NCBI RefSeq assembly: GCF_022201045.2
Contig: NC_068557.1
Coordinates: 3,596,001-3,660,000 of the forward strand
Origin: Citrus sinensis
Taxonomy: Eukaryota > Streptophyta > Magnoliopsida > Sapindales > Rutaceae
Length of the DNA: 64,000 bases
Direction of reading: 5' to 3'
Part shown: positions 25,795-38,900 of the stretch, in pieces
How positions within the stretch are numbered: the stretch's first letter is position 1
How the letters are laid out: the number at the start of each line of letters is the position of its first letter
Program-made: the position numbers and the translations under genes
Notes under the pieces: generated by a model
What the model was told of the DNA's origin: nothing
Database searches by the model: none
Seen by the model: the letters and a program-made list of their open reading frames with translations, nothing else

Positions 25795-26919
25795 ACACTC
25801 TCTTTTAATTCCCGCCGTTCAATCTCAGTCGATAACCCCCGGTCGTTATCTAGAATGTTCTTGTCGCGTTACTTTTACAGCGGTTGGAATTAACTTTTTT
25901 AAATGTAAAATATTATTTCTAGTCCTTACATAACCGCAAGCAGGGCAGAAGTCGGGATGCTACCCGTACTGCAATATCTCTGCACAAACTTCATCTACAG
26001 GACTAGCGGAGGTGACATATCGATGAAATCGCTCCAAATTCGGCCCATAATTCGTTCTCATCTGCGGTGTGTGTATGTCATTTTGGTTCGGTGGCATATG
26101 GCAAAATTTTCCCTTTTCTTTTTTTTTTTTTTTGTTTTTAAATAAAAAAAAAAATTTATATAGTTGAACACAACGTTCTCATTGCTCACACGAATATTAC
26201 ATTTTGGATGTCTATTGGATATAATGCACGAAATAAATCATTAAAAACTTCTTTCGGTTGACGTGTGCGTCCAAAAACCAAAATCTCATTTCGACGGCTA
26301 TTTATTATTATTAATTTTAAGTAAGAAACAGATTATTCACGTGCCTTTTGAGATTATAGTATTGATTTAATGATTAATAAATCTCGTCTGAAAATGTCTA
26401 CCAAATAATATTTAGATATCGGAAGAAATTAAACAAAACATTTTAATGTTGGATTCCTAGAGATAAAATTAAACCTACAAATATTCATTTTTGTTAATCT
26501 TCGTCCCAACATATTCCAGTTTTGTTCATTTGTTTTCGGTGAAGCTTAAGAGAGATGAAATGGAAGAAACTGGATGTGCATTTTGAATCTGGTTAAATAT
26601 TGAGAGTTGTTTTGGATCTATCATCATTATAACCCAAAGCAAGTAATACCTATGCGAAACTATATAGGTTTTCTTTTTCGGTTGGCATTAAATTATTTGA
26701 GAGTTCATTCCAACCTTCAAAATTAGCATGCTGATAAATGGTGTAGCCAAATTAATGGCTTTTGCTATTATTGTAAATTAGAAAATAGAACTGCGCTTCA
26801 CCCGATTTTGAAAAAAGAATTTAATATTATCATTTTTTTTTACTTTACACTTGATAAAACTGATAAAAATATGAATTGATTTTTTTAAAGATGAGGCAGC
26901 CTTATAAAAAATAAAAAAA
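25795..26919. other. AT-rich intergenic DNA
   Basis: A GC-richer shoulder continues to about 25960 from the ORF islet, followed by AT-rich sequence. I see no recognisable gene or structured repeat. Confidence 0.45.
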
Positions 26920-27290
26920 GTTATTAGCCAGCAATACAAATAAAGAAGCAACGCAAGATAAAGAATAAAATGAGAGAATTTATTATAGAGTGATTTTATT
27001 CATTCCAATTGTGTGTGTACAAAACAAAAAGATGAGCTCTCATTTTATAGTTACATAATCACTCCATGAAATTAATGAAAAATTATAGATCATAATTCTT
27101 TATGAGATAGTAGGAGTTATAGGGAAGCTAAAGGTGGCTAATGGGAAATAGTGGGGAGACTAAGAGATATATGTTATGAACTTCTACATTTATTTTAATA
27201 AATTCATAACACTCCCCTTTGGATGTTCATTATAAAGAATATATGCCTCGTTAAAATCTTTATATAATTATTATTGTGTAATAACAATCA
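26920..27290 (-). mobile_element. Ty1-copia-type 3' LTR remnant with polypurine tract
   Basis: Read on the minus strand, the purine tract AAAGGGGAG (27220-27212) is followed directly by TGTTATGAATTT, the start of an LTR at 27211. This is the usual junction between an LTR-retrotransposon interior and its 3' LTR. Inside the LTR are a TATAAAA-like box near 27045 and AATAAA near 26995. Upstream interior sequence survives to about 27290. The far end near 26920 is not sharply defined and no target duplication was found. No gag or pol frame remains. Confidence 0.6.
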
Positions 27291-27419
27291 AATTAATTAT
27301 GAAAAAATGAAAACCCAAATCTAAAATTTTTTTTATCTATTTATTAAATAATAGAGAATATATAAAGATGAAAAATAGTGATGCCACGTCACTTTCTCAA
27401 GTCCCAACTTTATAAATAA

Positions 27420-27425
<6 letters not shown>

Positions 27426-27454
<29 letters not shown>
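27426..27454. repeat. (TA)n microsatellite
   Basis: About 14 TA dinucleotides followed by GATA-type units to about 27468. Confidence 0.9.
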
Positions 27455-27456
<2 letters not shown>

Positions 27457-27469
27457 TAGATATAGATAT

Positions 27470-29959
27470 TATTTACCAAACAACATAAAAGAGCACCAAA
27501 TACAAAAAAAAAAAAAAAATCGTAAATACTTGTTTAAAATTTTAAATTAGAAATAGTTTAAAAAAAAAAACTCAGTATCATGAAGAGCGTTTGGAGAAGG
27601 AAGCAAATCCTTACAATGAGATCTCGAACTCAATTTTTCCATTAACAATCAACAACACAGATCAAAGATGAAATGGACAGCTAACAAAAGGAAACAATTA
27701 GAACAAGCCTCTAGCAAAAATGCTATAGAAGTGGTGACTATCGACAGCCAAGAATCGGCGGAACCACAAGAAATATTAATGGCGTCGTCCGACTGACCAG
27801 CCAAGCCGCAGGAACAAGAAGAAGGACCGCAGCGACGATTATCAGGCGAAGATGCAACAGGCTTGTACGTGGATCAATTACAATTTGGTTATTTTGTTTC
27901 AATTTGGCAGCACCAATCTCTTTTGTCCCCCTCAGAATCCCTAGATCATTCCCTCGTCCATTTTCCACTGCAAAAAAAAAAATTGAAACCGTTTGGTCCG
28001 GTTGCCTATCACATAAGCCTAACCAATTCAACTGGTTTCTCCCATGTTACTAGTTTCCCATAAATTGAACATTGTCCATTGAATTAGATTTTAGCACATT
28101 TTAATGGCTGAGATTCTCCAGGCTATATGAAACGGAAATTGTAACTTAGCAATTGCCTTTTTAACATATGTCATTTGAAAAAACGTGCAGTAGTTTGAAG
28201 ATGCACTTGACGGACTTTTCATGATTAATAGCTTCCTTCCAATGCATGATGGAGATGAACTGTTGATCAGTTTTTTTTTTTCTTCCTCTCTTTTATTAAA
28301 GAGGATCACTAAATTTCACCTTCTTCCCTCTAATAATGTTTGGTTTATTTTAATTGTAAATGTATAAATATGTGATATATCATAAGATATATTTTATAAA
28401 TTAAAGCAAAAAAAACGCTTACAAAATAACATTAAATATTTCAGAAAGTTAAATTAAACATAAAAAAAAATTGTTGTTAAATGCTGCAGAATATACTTGT
28501 GAAATGATATGGACCTTTGATACCCTCTGTAAATCTCTTAAAACCCCACTCTTTTATTTACACTATCCAAACATTTCAAATAGTTTGAAATAATATGTAT
28601 TTCTTTTAACACACTTTTTAATGATAAATTTAACCCTATTTAAAATCATGAACCACAGATATTTTATTTTATTTTTTTTATCGTTCACACGTATATCCAT
28701 GGAAATTTTTTTATTTTAAAAAATAAGAGAGAAAACTTTATATGAAGATTTTCTAGAAAACAATCATTTCTAAAAAATATTTTTTGCTCTTTTTTAAAGG
28801 ACGGATTTCATAACTTAAAAATTAACTCAATTTTTCATCCACTTAGTCTAATAGTAATGATTTGTTATTAAAAACTAGTATAATTTATATCTTCACACAT
28901 GTACCGTTGAATTGGGTTAATTTATTAAATGAAAATAACAAATAATGCTAGTAAGTCATAATATGTTATGTGTAAAGAATTTTTAGCGAAAGAGTGTCTT
29001 TAACATGCTAGTTTAATTAGAAATACAGTTTCCACGTGCGGAAATATGTAATTTCAATTTGGGTTAAAGTTGTAAATATCCGAAAGGGATTTCTCGAATA
29101 TTGTTGTTACCCTTATTTACATATTCCCTCGTCGAATCTCGGGTGCATGATTAAGGAGCCCGTGTCACATATGATTTTGACCAATCCAGCACATGAAAAA
29201 GGTTTTGAACAAATCTAATTGTGATTGTTGATGTACCTAGAGGATGAGATATAATATGAAAATAGTGAAGCAAGCATCAAAATTTACACTTACGAGACAC
29301 GCAAGTCTCCTCAATGCTAATCCAAAAACATTTAACATCCCGCCGCATAACGTCATATTGGATAATTGGAATGTGTAACCCTTGCCATCAAATATATAAA
29401 TAGACAATGAATCATCCCACTTTCCACGTTACAAACATGATGTCACACATCTACCTAGACAGGCATTTCGGTTACATTACCAATAATGCACATCTAATCA
29501 CAAACTGTACTTCTAGGAGAGCTATCATGGTACAGTAATCGTAGCAACTTCATGGGTCATGGCTACACTAGCTCTGTGGTGACCACTGAACTCTACAGCT
29601 ACGGCTGTTTTGTTTGCTGCACGGCAATTACATGCGATCCATCACACTTTCTTGTATCTAAAATATCAAGCAAGCAATTAGAGCTACTAGCGGTACAAAA
29701 TCATCATCTGTCCAGAGAAATCTCAAGCTGTTAGCTTCTTAGTTGTGGCTTTGTCTGCTGACCTACCAGATTCTTCTATTAGTTTAGTTGTAGATGAAAT
29801 AATAAAAACATCTAATTGCAAATTTTGCTGATAGACATGATTTCTTTCTCGTGCATCTGTTTTGACATTTTTACACTAAATGATTTAAAAACAAGGGTAA
29901 AACTTTGTAAAAAGAAGAAAAGAAGTGATAATTTACACCAGGAATTAGAGGTATCAGAC
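27470..29959. other. Intergenic region downstream of CBP80
   Basis: This should include the CBP80 3' UTR next to 29959. A GC-richer patch at about 27700-28030 has open minus-strand frames with a hydrophobic stretch, but I recognise no family. A TATATAAAT box near 29392 precedes only short frames. The remainder is AT-rich and featureless. Confidence 0.45.
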
Positions 29960-32900
29960 CTAGTTGATGGGTCGGCGTAGACCAGAATAAACTGCTCTGC
30001 GGAAAAGAGGATGTGTATCTTCACTTAATACCTCTGCATCCAGCTTCTCCATATGTGGCCATATCTATCAAACACAATATATTTACATTGAAGATGTCAG
30101 AAACAGAAATAGACACTTTGTCGTAAGTCAAAGAAAAGGGAACTCGAGAGCATATAGATGGTATAGATACGTCTATTAGCATATTCAGAAAATGTCCTGC
30201 ATCTATGATGCAGTTGCAGCCATAACTACATTGTGCTTGATACCAACAACTCAAATCTTCAAGTGGCATAACCGCATAAACACAAATTCCGGAGTTCCAT
30301 TGACCACTCCACATATACCACCCGCACAAAAGAGATTGCAAAAAATTAACAGCCGCTATGAGAATCAATTTTATCGAGCTTCTACTACAGCCTCAGACGC
30401 TTCAGATTTTTTAATTAGAAACCAATTCCTGAATCTCCATGCTAGGAAGAAGGGGCAAAAGAAAAAAATTCTAGCACAAAGGAGTTGACATAAGTTACGA
30501 ACATCACAGATTAGGGAGCATAAAGCTCGAGACCTTTGTGAAGTGAGAGGAAAAGATGACAATGGTAAACAATATATTTTCGGCTGAGCTCACATGGATC
30601 TGTCAAGCAAAGATGTAATGCATTGGCAAGAGCCAAGGATATTTCGAGAAATTAGATACTAAGAACTTATAGACACAGAATCTTGAGAAAAGAAAATGTT
30701 AATGACAGATTCAGAACCACCAAAGATTCTTAAGAAATGTTTACCTCAGAAGCATATTGTCTTGAAAAGGCCTTCACATAACCCAGAGTTGATAGACACC
30801 ACTGCTCCTTTTCACCTATGTTGTAGACATTGCCTGAGCTCCCACCATTTGACTGACTGCATCATTTAAGGAATAAAACAAAGTAAATGTGACATCTTCG
30901 ACGTATTCCATGACATTACAAGCAGAAAGAGAAGCAATCTGAGAGGTCGGTGGAGAGGGAAACCTCTTTTTAGGTCTTCCATCCTCATTGTCCAGTTCCA
31001 TTGCCGATGGCTCTTCAAGATCAACAGCCATTGCATCTGCATGGGTAGATTTTAAATCTTGCAAAGTTCCAGCTCTAGATGCATCTGGTAGGCGTTCCAT
31101 CAACACATTTGAGAAGTTTCTGTAAAGAGAAAGATATAGTGCCTGCACATTCCAATTAGAAAAACATCCATGAGATGAATAAACAAAGGAATAGTGCTTC
31201 ACATACACGCTTATAACCAAACAAAAATAAGCAGTAGTTTGATTGCAGGAAAGTCGTGACATTATAAAGCAATGGATGCTATAAATCACATCATCAAAGC
31301 TTAGTAAAGAAAGTCAACATGGAAACAAATACACTAACTCCTTAAAATCTGTAATAAATTTACAAATTTCTTTGTTTCCCAGATTCATCCACAAAGCTAA
31401 TGGACACACAGCAGAATAGCAAGAAGGCAAGGGCATCTCAGAGTCAAAACATTGATTCGTCTATTTGTGCGACATTGGAAGAATCAAAGCATTATCACCA
31501 TGCCACTTGAAAAATCCATGTCCATTTCTTCCCACAACAGTGTACAATGTGATTTCAACACACATATTAGTCATATTTTTTCCCTCTCCCCCACCCTTGA
31601 AATCTTCTCCATCCATGGAGTTTTGAACTACCAAATGACAACTTATGCATGGTCTTCTTCGGTTACATGTTAATGCCAGATGAATAGCAGCACGATAGTT
31701 TAAAGATGGAAATGAGAAAGACAGTTTAAGTACCTCATTTTCTTCTACAGCTCGAGCAAAAAGAGCCTCCTTGGCCTCTAAAGACTCTTTTGCTGATATC
31801 TCCTCGTTTTTAGCTTTTTCGGCATGTAATTTCAGACGACTCAACCTTGCAGGATTTCCACCAAGAACAGGTTCACCATCAACTAAAGAAAGCTTTGACT
31901 CAGCAGCTTCTAACTCTGCTTTGGCCTTAGCTGCAGCTTCTTCTGCTAATGTAACACCCTTCTTAAGAGATATAATCTCTTTCCTTAGATCACAGATACG
32001 ATTATATGTCTTGCTAACTGCATTCCTAAGGACCTGAAAATATTAAAACAGTAAAAAGAAAGGGAAGAGAAAACTTCAAAGAGAGTTCGCATAAGTTAAC
32101 AAATGTTCCCATGAATACTGAGAGGGCAAGCAATTCTGGAAGCGGCTTCAGGTTCCAAACAAAAGAAGGAAAATAGCTTGAAAATTTTTCCTATTTTGAG
32201 TTACACTGGAGACACACGTCACAACATAAAAATGTCATTCTAGTTTGGGAGACCAAACCTTCATCCCAACTACATAAACGTTGGGCAGTTAGGTCCAATG
32301 GAAGGTAGACCGCCTCAAGGCCACTATTTCTCTACTTTCATCTGGATCATTTAAATCTTAAGGCATTTAAACATTTACAGCAAAACCTTCACCTCTCATC
32401 TGTTTCAGAAGTGGAGGTCACCAACTATCTTTATTTCATGAAAATGGGAGCATGAAAGATTTTGATAGAAATCATGAGGTTATTTCTCTGTAATTTATAG
32501 TAAGTCGTAGTCTACATTATTTTCTAACCAAATTGAGATTGAGATTGAGCATGACAATCTTCTTGTATGTGAGGCAAACCATTGATTTAGGATTTAGCAA
32601 ACTTACAAATCACATCGTATCAATTGGGCAAAAAGTGTTAGGAAGAACTTTGAAAATGTACCTCCCATGGACGATCTGAAGCATGAAATTGGTCAATGTT
32701 TTCTGGAGAGAAGACCCATCTCACAATGGCCAAATTAGATATAAGCCGATAACCCATCATTCTATCAATTGCTATGGCTGCATTCTGGGTATTGTTCTTC
32801 CAAAACAAACTCACTTCGTCTATCAGCATCAATTGCTTATCATGATCAGGGCATATTTTTGATATGACTTGCCCGTATCTCTCCAATACAGTGATCAAAT

Positions 32901-35900
32901 GAGTGAAACTTTTAGATCCAATATCAAGTAGTGTTTGCACAACCACTTTGATGGTGACTCCCAGCCCATGAATAGGATACACACTTTCTTCTACCCACAC
33001 AATTATTTCCCGGGCAGTTTGCCTTCCTTTCACCTTGTTTGTCAGTTCCGCAGAGAGTGCATGTTCTTCGCTTCTTTCTCTACCATCTTCCATACTATAT
33101 TTGAAGTTTGGACCACCTTTGGGAGGAAGCAACTCTTCTAAAGCAGGTGCATTCTCAATGCTCTATACAAAAAATATGAAGGAAAAAGGCACGGTAAATA
33201 TTAAGTCTTGCATCGTATTAGTCCCCAACCAAACCTTGCATCTTTTGAGTAGTAGTTCGTGTAATGAGATAGTTTTTTCCCTTTATTAAACTAAGACATC
33301 CTTTTCAAAAGTATTCTGGATCCATTTACAAAAACTATACATTGAATATTCATAAAGTCCCCAATATTCAGCAAGATTTATTACCTGCTTAACTTTGTCC
33401 CAGTAAGACAGGCGGACTTCTCTTTCCAAGACCTCCTGAACAAACACTCGTTGTGGAGCCCATTTAGGAAGGTCTAAGACATAAGCCCATTCTTCCCAAG
33501 GCCAAATGAATTGAAAATTTGATCTGCAAAACGGGAAGCCTTTATTAAATGTGCAAAGATCAGTTAAATCATTAGATCTGAGTTCCAATACCAGGACCAA
33601 TCATAGAGGCTATCTATAATTCTAAAAGAATAGGAATGTCAAAACTTTAGCCAAATCAATGTAGGATGAAACTTATATCCCAAGAAAAGGATATAAGACT
33701 CCAGATAAAAGTTCTCTCTGAATAGTAAAAGGTCTGTTAGTTCATTTTTAACCAAGATTCCAGTTGCATTAGCGCTAGAGCAGATAGAATATCACATATC
33801 AAAACTGAGAAACAGGCCTCAAGGAAAATGTTGCATGCACTCCTAGTCATAGAGGACTAAACTCTAGGAACGGCTGCTCTTCAGTACACTGGACCTGAAG
33901 CCAAACCATCAACTGCTCCATTTATATGAAACTAGATAAAATGAAAACTAGAAAAAGAAATTAGAAAAGCAGTTGTTGAAAAACAGGACACAAAAAAAGG
34001 GTTCACCTAAATGTGATGGGTGGTTGGTTTTGTAGATTTTAGACTTACAGGTGGTGTGAAAACCAAAGAATGAACCGTATCCGGCACTCCATATCCAAAT
34101 CAGCAATTTTGTCAAAAAGAGCACGAACAGCACCAGCAACAACTGCAGGGAAGGCCCCAGGAAGTGCCTAAGAATCAAACCTCATCATCAGAAACTTCTT
34201 TAAATACTCAGAGCAATTGCTTTACACAACCCAACAGAAAAGGAAATCAAGATAGACATGATTCAATCAATGTAATTGCTTAGATTCATTCAGTAGATAT
34301 AGAAAGAAAAAAGGGAGAAAAAAAAAAGGAATTAGTCAATGTAATAGCTCCCATTCTACCTTACAGAGATCCATAATAACCAGCGTGTAATATATTGGCT
34401 TGAATGGGGGTTGAGGTAATAATAGCAACTGCAAAAGCGACAATGTAAATAGACCGTTATATCTGATTTGATGTAAATCAACAGCTATACAGTTAAGAGA
34501 AAGGGATGTCCGATGAGAACAATTGCAAAGACAAAATCCTTTCTGAATGTATTAAAACTAAATGGATATGCTTTTAACTTTTGACAGAGGCCTTCTACCA
34601 GCTGCAAGGGTCATTTCAGTGATTTAACAGAAAACATATCTTTTCGCTGAATAAAAGAAACCTGCATATGATATTATTTTCAAAAAGAAAACTTACGCAT
34701 ATCATATTATTTTCAGTGTCAAATGATGAATTGATGACAATTCTTTAGTCCACTTGAGTAGTGTTTGAAAATTGTATTGTCCACTCCGTTAAACTACCAC
34801 ACTTCATTTCTATTAGTATCTTTCCTATTGCTTAGTCTAAGAAGTCAAATAAAAATATATTTCCTTCTGTCTATCTTTCTGGTGGGGGGAATTAAAATCA
34901 ATTTAAAGTTTGAAATAAAACTATGATCTCCTGTAATCATAAATATACAAGAAAATAACGTCATCACAATCAGATCATTGAAACAAATGATGATGTAAAA
35001 TGTATTATCAAATAAAATAAAGAGGAAGAAAGCAGTGAAATAACTGTAGAATTAGGAGTAGGAAAAAAAATCAGTATCATTAAATGCAATCAATTTTTAT
35101 TTAAAAGATTTATTAATGCCAAGCCGTAAATAGAAGAAGGAGCTTACAATCAACCTCTAACAGGTAGATAAATCTACTTAATATAAAATTTACCGAAGTA
35201 AGAAAACTATAATAGGAAAACTTACTATTAGTGATACACCTAAGATTTCAGTTCAAACAAAATTTTGAATATAAGACCCAAATAATTCTTGATTATGTTG
35301 ACTTCTTTATGTACCACATGAATAGGATTCCAGTCCTAACATCATAACGAATTAGATGTCCATTATTCACAAATTGTAAAAAGGAAAGGAGCAGCTTCGT
35401 ATTCCATTTGGGATTAAAGAAAAAAAGAATTATTACCTGGGAGAAGATTGTCTCAGCCATCAGATACTCATATCGGAAAGGCACAGGCAAGTTTACCATG
35501 TAAAAAGCACACTCCTTTCGACTAGCTTTGCATGAACCAAGAAACAGAAATAATTAAAATTGTCCAAGAGGCCCATCATATAAGATAAGAGTAAGAAACG
35601 AGTAATCCACATAAACTAAATATACACAAGAGGCATAAAATCAGGAAGGTATCATCATGCTGACTCAGACCAACAGAAAACAAGACCAGGAGAAGCCCAA
35701 TGCCATCGGCACAAGCTAAAAGATACGAAAAACTGTCGAGCAGCAGAAGTAATAAACAATAACCACAGAGCCTACATACTAAGTACTTGTCGAATGAGCA
35801 CATTGTTCTAAGAATTGCACTGCAACAAAAGGAAGGGAGAAGACGGGGAAAAGGAGTCTCAATGAAGTATAACATAACAAGGATGGGAAGCTTCTGACCA

Positions 35901-38900
35901 ATAACACCCTCTACGTTTGTTGTGCAATTCACATAACACCAGTTTATATAAGAATCACATTCCCCAAATAAATAAATAAAGGTTAAAGTGTAACCAAAGT
36001 ATAATATTAATGATCAAAGGCAAAAACGAACCAGCCATTGAAGAACAAAAGCACATCCAGCAAATATTCTTCCAAAATGAAGCGATCAATAGGTTGCATA
36101 TCCTGTCCAAACAAAAGGCGAAACAATGGAAACTAATATAATTTTAACCAACGGACAAATAACAACAAACTAGAACAAATTTACATTTGTTATTGAAATA
36201 CTTAAATCCAAAACATGCTGAAGTAGATAATCTATGATAGTAGAGATCTCTTAATAATGTCAGGAGCAACAGCTAGGATTGCAACAAGCATAACTCCCTC
36301 ATGCCTAAATCCAAGTAAATCAGGATTCTAAACCAGGTTCATGTATAAAATAGAAGATATTGCTTGAGGTAGCTCGTACCTCTTTCGAATGTTTTCTATT
36401 TGTAAATTCCTAATAAAGAAAAACCCAATTTACATGCAAAATAAAATATTCAACTGTGTTAAATTGCAAATGAGGAATGGCAGAGCTACTAAATCAGCAA
36501 AATCCTTCCAAATACTACCGAAAGCTCAGACACATGTACTAAATAAAGCAAGTGTGTATGAAGATGAACATGTATCTTCAAGAACAAAACCTTGTCATTA
36601 GCTAAACGTCACGTAAAATAAAGAAAGCAAAATCTATGCAGTTTTCCTTCCCAAAGGCCAATCCCACTCTCATACAAAAGAATGAGCTGAACTTCTAACA
36701 GAGAATTCCAATTGGACATGTCCATATTAAGGTGCTTAAGTAAGAGGAATAAGAAAGCCAAAGTAGCACATTTTCTACAAAATGAACCTCTATATAATTG
36801 CCTAAGTACCAATCAAAAAGTTTATAGAATTACGATAACTACAACCAGGGTTCAAAATTTTGGGGAAAAAAAAATTTGCTCCTTTCCTCCCTACACAAAA
36901 ACCCAACAGTCGAGGCACAAGAAGCTAATGGTCATAACTTCAGTAACAGCAATTCATGATCCAAAAGCATTTATTCACGAAATAACAATTTGTTTCTATG
37001 TAAAAACAATATATATGTAAACTGATATATGAGGATTGAGATCTTAAATACTTACCACCTCACTTTTGCTTGCTGGAAATATATTAAGCCTGCGTATCCT
37101 TTGAGGATACTTCAACTCTGCATCATGCTTTTGTTTACCATGTGTTATTCCAGAAACTGCTGTGGGTACATCAGGTTGCTCAGGACAGCTTATGGGCCCA
37201 AATTCATGAGACTTTCCAGAAACCAGCTGAGCTTCAAATGAAAGGTGGGGCCTTGGAACTAGCAAGTAAAAATGCAGAACACGGGATCAAACAACGAAAT
37301 TAATATCACAGAAAGAAGAGTACGAAATAGAAAAGAGAAAGATTTCATCATACAATGCAACCACAAATAAAATACACATGGCTATAATATAAATAGATAA
37401 ATAAGGATATTTTTTCTATACAGCACATAGGAAAGTCAATTAAGTTCTCAAATAAGTAACAAATGTCAACAGAGACTAACAACAAATTTAATCACTATCA
37501 ACGGAAAAGTAAATACATACAAAAATTGCAGATATTTTTTAGGAAATGCAACTAAACTAATTATAGAGTTTTCATCCAAAACCAAAAGATTCAAGTAAAA
37601 ATGTTGATAAAATTTCCATTCTTCACGGACCTATTGGAGTTAGACACAGAATCCAATCCTTACAAGTTAAAACATTTTCTTCATTAGAATACTTGTGAAA
37701 TAACTGTAAGTGAAATAAAAGTCTATCCACTCAACTGCATAATCTATGAAAAAATATTTCAATGCAATAGATAAATGTTCAATATGTGTTTAACCATTAT
37801 CAAGGGCTTGAACAATGAAGTGAAAGGTTAGAACTTAGAGTTCAATATGGTTTTCACTATCATGAACATAAGAAATGAGGCTACTAATTCCGATTGGTTG
37901 TCTGACTTTGGACATCCAAAAATGAACGCATTAAAATTTGAAACATCACTTTAATATCAGGGATGTCATTAAATATTTAGAACCAAGCATTTTCATTTCA
38001 TATAGACATACTTATTGAATTAGTAGTTAAGATACAACACATAAGCACGATACTGAAGCATTAAGGGCTACAATTTCAAGAAATGTCCAATTCCTCAAGA
38101 ATTATATATACTTGGTACAAATGAGCTTTTTCAATCCCCAGCAATTATATAAAGGAAGAATCTATCACAAGTGAAAGAACTTGTTCAAATACTATTCTAA
38201 TCCAAAACAATTTCTGCCACAATACGTAAATTTTAGTTTGTGTCAAAAAGGGAGAACAAAATTATAGCATGGCTAAATTAAAAAAGAAATGAAATAAAGC
38301 TCATAAAGTTACCACTATCTAGCTTCCATCCATTGCTTGATAAAGCTTGTACTCGATGCCACAAATCTTCCAAGAAATCCTGAAGACAATAATATAAGCA
38401 AATTAATGCAGAAAAGGGCAGCGCCACTGAAATTAAAATGAAAGAAATAGTTATATAGACTACCATAGCCAGAAGAATATAATGATCCAAGATCAGTAAA
38501 GTGCATAAGAAGCCACATCTTAGATGATGAGGGACATGTTGTGGGAAGGATATAGGGGAAGAAACGGGTTTTCGCTTCTTAGGTGGTATAAGGTGTCAAG
38601 GCCTACAATAAACTTATGGGCTTGGAATCGGGAATATGGTTAAGAAAAATAGACCATTTTTGCATAGAAAAAGAATCCCTTTGCCATGAGGTACTTCAAA
38701 GAAAATACAGTGTTCATCTAAATGGATGGGATTCCACTGTCATTGTTATTGTGTCGAAAAGTAAATCCTTGGAAAGCCATTTCAAAGAAGTACCCATCTT
38801 TCGTTAATTTTATTGCTTTATAAGTGTATGATGGAACCATAATCTGATTTCCAGAAGGCACGTGGATTGGTGATATTTCTTTATGTGACAATTTCCCCTA

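Noticed and set aside
27738..28031. Minus-strand frame with a hydrophobic stretch, preceded by a T-rich TTTTGCAG acceptor-like site
   Set aside because: Neither this frame nor the overlapping one matches a family I know. No upstream exon was found and the frame is short.
29392..29734. TATATAAAT box followed by short plus-strand frames (from 29433 and 29552)
   Set aside because: The frames are short, broken and unrecognisable. The region overlaps the expected 3' flank of CBP80.
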